The position numbers and the translations under genes were made by a program. Shown piece by piece: positions 58,113 to 64,000 of a DNA stretch of 64,000 bases (positions are counted from its first letter, which is position 1; each line of letters starts with the position of its first letter). Origin of the DNA: Syntrophaceae bacterium (GTDB taxonomy: Bacteria > Desulfobacterota > Syntrophia > Syntrophales > Smithellaceae); the NCBI GenBank assembly GCA_018056765.1, contig JAGPFA010000013.1, forward strand, positions 1 through 64,000, read 5' to 3'. Below the pieces are notes generated by a model. It was not told where the DNA came from, ran no database searches, and was given only the letters and a program-made list of their open reading frames with translations.

Positions 58113-59123
58113 TTACGGATTATAGACAAAGTCTCCCTTGTCGTGATGCTCGTCGAATTTCCCCAGAGGGGGCATGTCCTCCATACTCGAGCCGGCACGG
58201 TTGCCGAAAAAGTCCCAGCAGTCCTTGTCGAGCTTTTTGAGGAACTTGCGCAGATCCACTCCCATCGGGCAGACGGCGACGCATGAGCCGCAGTCCACAC
58301 AGCGGCCGACCATGTGGTACAGGCGCATGAACTGAAACACCTGCGTGTCCGTTTCATCCTCGCCGATACCCACCCATTGCGGCATACTCTGCTCGGCAAA
58401 ACAGGTGGGGCAATAGCAGGAAGGACAGGCCTGCCGGCAGGCGTTGCATCGAATGCACTTTTCCATCTCTTTGGTGAAGTACTCCCAGCGCTCTTCAATA
58501 GTCTTGCCTTCAAATTCAGTGACTTCATCGTATTCCGCATCCGGGTTCATGGGCGGAGCGGGAGAACCGATCATCTGGTCGGAAATGACCGGATTGTTGA
58601 AGCGACAGGTGCGGCAGCAAGCCGCCAGCACGTCTTTGAGCGCGACGGTCTTTTCACCGGCGGACGTTTTCATCTTAATCTGCCCTGCCTCCAGTGACCC
58701 GTCAATGATGTCCGCACCGTCTATGCTGATTTTAAGCGCCTTGCCGTCCACATAACCGTCACAGGGAACGCCGATAATGTATATATCATCCCGACTGTAC
58801 TGCCTTTCCTGGAGATGAATGACAATCGAGCGAGTGGTGCAGCCGCGGGCAACAACGCCGATGACTTTTTTCTTCCGGTCCTCCGGCTTGACCCGCTTTT
58901 GAGAATTTCTATGAGCAGTGACCAGATCATGCACATATTTGGCAAGGTTTTGTGTGCACAGATTGTTCCAGACCAGCCGGTCGGCCTCCTCAGGCTTGGT
59001 GATAAAGCAAGGAGTGGCCGTCAGCGGAAGCGTGCCTTTTTCGTAGCCGACAATGACGTCGGCCTTTTTTTCCAAAAGCAGCCTTTGTGCTTCTTCCCTT
59101 AATTTTGTCTCGATGTTTTCCAC
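58113..59123 (-). CDS. 4Fe-4S dicluster subunit, FlxC-like (cluster 1)
   Basis: A 336-residue homologue of the cluster 2 protein at 49927-50793. The N-terminal part has DVIVGYEKGTLP. The extra middle segment includes CRTCRFNNPVISDQM. The C-terminal clusters are CIRCNACRQACPSCYCPTCF and CVDCGSCVAVCPMGV. The start is GTG at 59123, with only a weak ribosome-binding site. Sited directly after the selenoprotein MvhD. Confidence 0.87.
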   Translation of the reverse strand: MENIETKLREEAQRLLLEKKADVIVGYEKGTLPLTATPCFITKPEEADRLVWNNLCTQNLAKYVHDLVTAHRNSQKRVKPEDRKKKVIGVVARGCTTRSIVIHLQERQYSRDDIYIIGVPCDGYVDGKALKISIDGADIIDGSLEAGQIKMKTSAGEKTVALKDVLAACCRTCRFNNPVISDQMIGSPAPPMNPDAEYDEVTEFEGKTIEERWEYFTKEMEKCIRCNACRQACPSCYCPTCFAEQSMPQWVGIGEDETDTQVFQFMRLYHMVGRCVDCGSCVAVCPMGVDLRKFLKKLDKDCWDFFGNRAGSSMEDMPPLGKFDEHHDKGDFVYNP

Positions 59124-59165
59124 AGTGATGATTTCCCCGTCTATGTATTATTGTCTTGCATCAAA

Positions 59166-59606
59166 CTAAGCAATCTTCTTGACCAGCTTTTTGGCCGGCC
59201 CCAGTGCGCGGATTTTCTCCGTGGCGCCTTTGATGACCTGCGCCCATCTCTCGCCTTCAGAGGCCGAAACCCACGTGAAAATTGTCCGGTCGCCTTCCAC
59301 GCCGATGTAGTTTAGGAAACTTTTTAACGTCGCAAACTTGCGCCGTGCCACCAGGTTTCCCGAGATATAGTGGCATTCCCCGGGGTGTCACCCCGAAACC
59401 ACGACGCCGTCGGCGCCGGATTGCAGGGCCTTCACAATATAAAAGGGATTGATCCTGCCCGTGCAGGGAACGCGGATAATGCGCACGTTGGTCGGGTACT
59501 GAATTCTGCTGATACCGGCCAGGTCCGCCCCCGCGTATGTACACCAGTTACAGACAAGGGCCACGAATTTCGGTTCCCATTCCTTGTTTTCAATGTTTTC
59601 GGCCAT
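59166..59606 (-). CDS. mvhD: MvhD family iron-sulfur selenoprotein (in-frame UGA = Sec)
   Basis: A 146-residue MvhD read through an in-frame TGA at 59390-59388 (codon 73). Before it: [13 protein letters not shown] and VPCTGRINP. Across it: [16 protein letters not shown], aligning exactly to GG-C-HPGDCHYNTGN of the Cys paralogue at 50808-51224. The frame continues 73 codons beyond with full family similarity ([12 protein letters not shown]) and stops at the expected length. A stem-loop starts 12 bases after the UGA. MvhD/VhuD selenoproteins are established in methanogens and some Desulfobacterota. A conventional reading would split the gene in two. Confidence 0.92.
59346..59375 (-). promoter_or_regulatory. 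probable bacterial SECIS element in mvhD
   Basis: On the minus strand a perfect 6-bp stem (TGCCAC, 59375-59370, with GTGGCA, 59351-59346) encloses an 18-base loop holding a small GG-GAAA-CC hairpin with exposed G. It starts 12 bases after the UGA, the position of SelB-dependent SECIS elements in bacteria. It lies in the coding sequence, as bacterial SECIS elements do. Confidence 0.7.
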
Positions 59607-59652
59607 ACATTACTCCTTCCACCGGCAATGCGCTCCTGCCGGATCGTTTACC

Positions 59653-62600
59653 CTAGTTTAGATTATAGATCTGCGCGAGAACCTCTTCGTTGTTGAAGCC
59701 GTTGAGATCCACCGCATTCATGCGGCACGATGCGGTGCAGACACCGCAGCCCTTGCACAAAACAGCATTCACCTCGGCATACCCTTGTTCGTTGACGCGG
59801 ATCGCGCTGTAGGGGCAATTGATTTCGCAAAGTCCGCAGCCCGAGCAGCGTTCTATGTTGACATACGCGGTCTTGCCTTCCGCCTCAATGTAATTGAGGG
59901 TCAGGATTGTTGCGGCGCGCGAAACGGCCGCGTTGGCCTGGGTGACTGTCTCGTCGCTGAGCTTCGGCGAATGAGACATGCCGCACATGAACACACCGTC
60001 CGTGGCGAAATCGACCGGACGCAGTTTGACGTGCGCCTCCATGAAGAATCCGTCCTGGTTGGTGGACACCTTGAGCATGTTGCCGATGACGGAGTTTTCC
60101 GGGTTGGGTACCACGCCCACACTGAGGACCAGTGCATCGGCCGGCAGAGTTACGGTCTCGTTCAAAATCGGGTCTAAAACTTTCACCTCGAGGCCATCAC
60201 CTGCGGCAGTCACTTCCGGCTTGCGGTCTTCCTCATAGGAAATAAATTTGATGTTCGCTTCTCGCGCTTTTTTGTAATAATCTTCCTTTAAACCGTAAGT
60301 GCGGATATCACGGTAGATGATCGTGATGTCACGCGACGGGTCTTCTTCCTTGAGGATAAGCGCGTTTCTGATCGCCTCAGAGCAGCAATAGCGGCTGCAA
60401 TAGGGCCTTTCCTTGTCGCGGCTGCCCACGCACTGGATCATGACGATGTTTTTCACCTTCGCCAGTTGCGGGTCTTTTTCGTAGATCAGCTTTTCCATTT
60501 CGCGCTGAGTTCTGACCTTGGGATTCTGGCCGTACAGGTATTCGGCGGGCTTGTTTTCATAGGCGCCGATGGCCACAATCGCCACACCGTGCTCGATGAC
60601 TTTCTCCCCGTCTTTTTGGGTCTGCACGCTGGTCTTGTAGTTGCCTATATAGCCGTCGATTTTGGTAATCTCGGCGGAAGTAAGCACTGTGATCAGGGGG
60701 TTATTGTAAATTTTTTCGCGAAGCTCCTTGAGATGCGCTCTGGTGTCGAGACCTTCGAGCGTTCTGTACAGATGATTGTAATTACCGCCGAGGCGCTCTT
60801 CCTTTTCCACAATGGTAGAGGCAAAGCCCTGATCCGCCAGCGCCAGCGCCGCCGTCATGCCGGCCAGCCCCCCGCCGATGATCAGTGCCTCATGATTGAC
60901 CGGCAACTGTCCCGGCTTCAGTGGCTTTAGATACTTGGCCTTGGCCACCGCCATCCGTACCAGGTCTTTGGCTTTTTGAGTGGCTTTTTCCGGTTCGTTC
61001 ATGTGCACCCAGGAATCCTGGTCGCGGATATTGGCCATCTCGAACAGATAGCGGTTCAGGCCGGCCTTCTCACAGTTTTCCTGGAAAAGCCCCTCGTGTG
61101 TGCGCGGCGAGCACGAAGCCACCACCACGCGGGTAAGATTCTCTTCTTTAATGACTTCCGCCATTTTAACCGCCGTATCCTGAGAACAGGTAAAGAGGTT
61201 ATCCACGGTATAGACAACATTGGGCAGTGTGGCGGCAAAATCCCTCACCGCAGGCACATCAACGACACCGCCGATATTGATACCGCAATGGCACACAAAC
61301 ACACCCGTGCGAACCGCCTGGCCGGTAATGTCTTTTTCCTCCGGCAGTTCGGGCGGCGTGATCATGGTGCCGCGCCGGGCCGCCAAGAGTCCCTCCGCAC
61401 AGGCCGCCGCGGCGGAGGCTTCCATGACTGTTTCCGGAATATCCTTGGGGCCGCCGAAAGCGCCACAGACAAACACACCCTGACGAGATGTCTGGACGGG
61501 ATTGTCGAGCGCGGTTTTGCAAAAGCCGTGTTCTTCAAGCTCAATACCCAATCCCGCCGCCAGCTTCTGGGCTTCTTTGGGCGGCATGAGCCCCACAGAG
61601 AGAACAACCATATCGAATTCTTCTTCTGTGAGAGTTCCATCGGGATTCACATAGGTAATCAGGAGGTTGTTTGTCTCCTGCAATTCCTTTATCGTCGAGG
61701 GCATAGAACGGATGTAGCGGATACCGTATTCTTCCTTGGCGCGGTTCACGAAGCGGTCAAAGTCTTTTCCGTGAGCGCGGATATCCATATAGAAAATTGT
61801 CGGCTCCAGTCCCTTGGCGTGCTCCTTGCCGATGATCGCCTCCTTGGTGGCATACATACAACACACGGACGAGCACCAGCTGTTGCCGCAATTGACGTCG
61901 CGTGACCCCACACACTGGATGAAGGCGATCTTTTTGGGTTCCCTGCCGTCGGAAATTCTCTGGACGTGGCCGAAATAAGGCCCGGACGCAGAGAGAATTC
62001 TTTCAAACTGGAGTGCCGTCACCACGTTTTTGTAGATACCGTAGCCATATTCTCCGCGCAGGCTTGCATCGAACACCTGGAAGCCGGGCGACGCGATGAT
62101 GGCGCCGACCTCGATGGTCTCTTCCTCCGGTTTCATATTGTGGTCAATGGCCTTGGCCACGCACACATCGACACAGCGATAACATTCCGAACAGATGCCG
62201 CAGGATAAGCAGCGGCTCGCTTCGGCGATCGCCTGCGCTTCGGAAAACCCGATACCTACCTCATCGAAATTGCTTTTACGGACATTCGGATCAAGATGCG
62301 GGTACTTTTCACGCGGCACCTTGGGAACATTTGTGAGATCCGCTTTATTGGCCAGATCCTGTGTCCAGTCTTTCTCGCGACCGGCCTTGATATCCTTGCC
62401 CTGCAGATACAGGTCGATGGATTTGGCCGCTTCCTTGCCGGAGAATACCGCTTTGACGACTGTCTGCGGACCGGTGGAGACGTCACCTCCGGTAAACACA
62501 CCCGGCACGTTGGTAGCGTAAGTCACCGGGTCAAAATCGACATTGTTCCATTTGTTGATGGAAACGCCGCTTCCTTCGGTAAGGAAGGACAGATCAGCCT

Positions 62601-64000
62601 CCTGGCCGATGGCCGGCACAATCGCATCGCACTCGATAATGAATTCAGATCCCTTGATTTCCACCGGACGGCGGCGGCCGCTGGCATCCGGCTCGCCCAG
62701 CTCCATGCGTGTGCACTCAATACCGGTTACCTTTCCGTCTTTACCCACTACACGTTTGGGGGCAACCAGGAATTTCATTTCAATTCCTTCTTCCAGCGCC
62801 TCTTCGATCTCCTCCGGCGAGGCGGGCATTTCGGCACGTGTCCGGCGGTACAGTACGAAAACATTTTTCGACCCCATGCGCACGGCCGTGCGCACCGCAT
62901 CCATCGCGACGTTGCCGCCTCCGACAACGGCCACCCGGTCACCGAGGTTCACTTTTTCGCCCAGGTTGACTTTCATCAGGTAATCAACACCGTGCACCAC
63001 TCCCTGCATGTCTTCGCCGGGGATATTGAGTTTGCTGCTTTTCATCGTGCCGCAGCCGATGAAAACCGCGTTGTAGTCGCTTTTGAGTTTATCGAAGGTA
63101 ATGTCCTTGCCCACGCGGGTATTGAGATGGATTTTTACACCCAAGTCTTTAATTACCTGAATTTCCGCATTGAGAACATCTTTGGGCAGGCGATACTCCG
63201 GAATACCGACCGAGAGCCATCCGCCCGCCACAGGCAGAGCCTCGAAAACATCGACATCATAGCCTTCAATGGCGAGATAATAAGCGCAGGTGAGACCTGA
63301 AGGACCGGCGCCCACCACCGCCACCTTCTGTCCTTTGGCCGGTTTCTTCTCCGGGATATAGCGGGTTTCGCTGTTGAGATCGAGGTCGGCGACAAAGCGT
63401 TTAAGGTGCATGATGTCGATCGGATCATCAACCTTGCCGCGCATACACTCTGTTTCGCAGGGGTGGTTGCACACACGGCCGCAGACAATGGGAAAGGGGT
63501 TGTCCTGCTTGATGAGTTTGAGTGCTTCCTTGAACTGCCCCTTAGCAATGAGCGCCACATAGCCCTGGACACTGATGTGTGTGGGACAATAGGCTTTACA
63601 CGGAGCAGTGCCGAGCTTGTCGATGGCAAAGCCACTGGGTATCGCCTGAGGAAAGTGGCGGTATATAGCCTGTCTTTCGCTTAAATCGCCATTAAATTCC
63701 GCCTTGACATTGACCGGGCACACCTTGGCGCAATCACCGCAACCGGTGCATTTGTCCAGATTGACGTAGCGGGGCGCCGAAAGAAGCTTCACTTTGAACT
63801 TGCCCGGCTCGCCCTCGACCGACTCGACCGTGCGGCGGGTCTTAATCGTCACGTTCGGGTGGCGGCCAACTTCAACGAGTTTCGGGGAGAGAATACAGGC
63901 GGAGCAGTCGTTGGTGGGAAAAGTTTTATCCAGCTGCGCCATCACGCCGCCGATACTGATTCCGTCTTCGACAAGATAGACTTTCATTCCGGAATTGGCT
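59653..64000 (-). CDS. hdrA: tandem HdrA protein with inserted GltD-like domain (cluster 1; 5' end beyond window)
   Basis: At least 1,448 residues, continuing off the window; about 160 N-terminal residues of the first HdrA module are missing. Numbering is from the Met at 63987. First HdrA module: VYLVEDGISIGGVMAQ, TFPTNDCSACILSPK, CTGCGDCAKVCPVN. GltD/NADPH-oxidoreductase-like insert (about 125-560): CGRVCNHPCETEC, VAVVGAGPSGLTCAYYLA, VAVVGGGNVAMDAVRTA. First HdrA resumes with CGICSECYRCVDVCVAK and CVGSRDVNCGNSWCSSVCC. Second HdrA (from about 905): VFVCHCGINIG, ALIIGGGLAGMTAALALA, CVGSRDKERPYCSRYCC, C-terminal CSGCGLCEINCPYS and CKGCGVCTASCRMN. About three FAD sites and many clusters. First recognisable gene of cluster 1. 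Confidence 0.92.
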   Translation of the reverse strand, partial: ANSGMKVYLVEDGISIGGVMAQLDKTFPTNDCSACILSPKLVEVGRHPNVTIKTRRTVESVEGEPGKFKVKLLSAPRYVNLDKCTGCGDCAKVCPVNVKAEFNGDLSERQAIYRHFPQAIPSGFAIDKLGTAPCKAYCPTHISVQGYVALIAKGQFKEALKLIKQDNPFPIVCGRVCNHPCETECMRGKVDDPIDIMHLKRFVADLDLNSETRYIPEKKPAKGQKVAVVGAGPSGLTCAYYLAIEGYDVDVFEALPVAGGWLSVGIPEYRLPKDVLNAEIQVIKDLGVKIHLNTRVGKDITFDKLKSDYNAVFIGCGTMKSSKLNIPGEDMQGVVHGVDYLMKVNLGEKVNLGDRVAVVGGGNVAMDAVRTAVRMGSKNVFVLYRRTRAEMPASPEEIEEALEEGIEMKFLVAPKRVVGKDGKVTGIECTRMELGEPDASGRRRPVEIKGSEFIIECDAIVPAIGQEADLSFLTEGSGVSINKWNNVDFDPVTYATNVPGVFTGGDVSTGPQTVVKAVFSGKEAAKSIDLYLQGKDIKAGREKDWTQDLANKADLTNVPKVPREKYPHLDPNVRKSNFDEVGIGFSEAQAIAEASRCLSCGICSECYRCVDVCVAKAIDHNMKPEEETIEVGAIIASPGFQVFDASLRGEYGYGIYKNVVTALQFERILSASGPYFGHVQRISDGREPKKIAFIQCVGSRDVNCGNSWCSSVCCMYATKEAIIGKEHAKGLEPTIFYMDIRAHGKDFDRFVNRAKEEYGIRYIRSMPSTIKELQETNNLLITYVNPDGTLTEEEFDMVVLSVGLMPPKEAQKLAAGLGIELEEHGFCKTALDNPVQTSRQGVFVCGAFGGPKDIPETVMEASAAAACAEGLLAARRGTMITPPELPEEKDITGQAVRTGVFVCHCGINIGGVVDVPAVRDFAATLPNVVYTVDNLFTCSQDTAVKMAEVIKEENLTRVVVASCSPRTHEGLFQENCEKAGLNRYLFEMANIRDQDSWVHMNEPEKATQKAKDLVRMAVAKAKYLKPLKPGQLPVNHEALIIGGGLAGMTAALALADQGFASTIVEKEERLGGNYNHLYRTLEGLDTRAHLKELREKIYNNPLITVLTSAEITKIDGYIGNYKTSVQTQKDGEKVIEHGVAIVAIGAYENKPAEYLYGQNPKVRTQREMEKLIYEKDPQLAKVKNIVMIQCVGSRDKERPYCSRYCCSEAIRNALILKEEDPSRDITIIYRDIRTYGLKEDYYKKAREANIKFISYEEDRKPEVTAAGDGLEVKVLDPILNETVTLPADALVLSVGVVPNPENSVIGNMLKVSTNQDGFFMEAHVKLRPVDFATDGVFMCGMSHSPKLSDETVTQANAAVSRAATILTLNYIEAEGKTAYVNIERCSGCGLCEINCPYSAIRVNEQGYAEVNAVLCKGCGVCTASCRMNAVDLNGFNNEEVLAQIYNLN

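Noticed and set aside
59166..59606. Reading MvhD as two broken ORFs (pseudogene)
   Set aside because: The only interruption is one TGA exactly at the conserved Cys position, with full similarity on both sides and a SECIS-like stem. Selenocysteine explains it better than decay.
63813..63920. Selenocysteine in the HdrA TFPT-D-C-SAC motif
   Set aside because: Both HdrA proteins here have ordinary Cys codons at this site.

Overview
The window looks like a chromosome segment of a strictly anaerobic, probably syntrophic or sulfate-reducing member of the Desulfobacterota (former Deltaproteobacteria). The evidence is two adjacent HdrABC/MvhD/Flx-type electron-transfer operons, a UGA-encoded selenocysteine in one MvhD, and a Gram-negative envelope gene set (lipoproteins, beta-barrel protein, NlpD-like factor). 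The assignment is inferred from gene content only. No rRNA, tRNA, CRISPR array or complete insertion sequence was recognised.

Layout. 1-4.2 kb is an accessory patch: gene remnants, a RhuM-family gene, and a translationally coupled ATPase plus PLD-like pair. A truncated copy of the ATPase 5' end lies upstream of rhuM. 4.8-17.2 kb holds housekeeping, envelope and orphan genes (DUF488, mscL, lipoprotein, HD phosphohydrolase, DUF1385, LysM protein, PP-loop ATPase, DUF4301, NSS transporter, PAS hybrid kinase), with a repeat-rich gap at 6.9-7.4 kb. 17.4-23.4 kb is a compact six-gene minus-strand operon (PHP, GT4, methyltransferase, alpha/alpha-barrel protein, acetyltransferase, B12-binding radical SAM) whose product I cannot name. 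23.5-34.3 kb carries an S11 peptidase, HU, an outer-membrane protein, mtfA, membrane proteins, a kinase, an MFS transporter, a serine hydrolase and groESL. 34.4-42.3 kb carries radA, gltX, ispDF, a PIN-TRAM protein, carD, an NlpD-like protein, pcm and a coupled orphan. 42.4-47.8 kb has an independent phosphoglycerate mutase whose two halves are in reversed order, a macrodomain protein, a second hybrid kinase, a DUF721 protein and a TrmN6-like methyltransferase.

47.9-64.0 kb holds two paralogous heterodisulfide-reductase-like operons on the minus strand. The upstream one (54.7-64.0 kb, running off the window) encodes a very large protein with tandem HdrA modules and an inserted GltD-like domain, a selenocysteine MvhD, an Fe-S protein, HdrC, HdrB and FlxB/FlxA-like subunits, and ends at a clear terminator. 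The downstream one (47.9-54.5 kb) encodes an HdrC-HdrB-like fusion, a single HdrA, a cysteine MvhD, and FlxC/FlxB/FlxA-like subunits. By family knowledge such sets pass electrons between NAD(P)H, ferredoxin and a disulfide or other acceptor by flavin-based bifurcation. The actual acceptor here is unknown.

The most notable observations are the circularly permuted phosphoglycerate mutase, the Sec/Cys MvhD pair in neighbouring Hdr operons, the HdrA-GltD-HdrA protein, and the coupled ATPase/PLD-like pair with its truncated duplicate.
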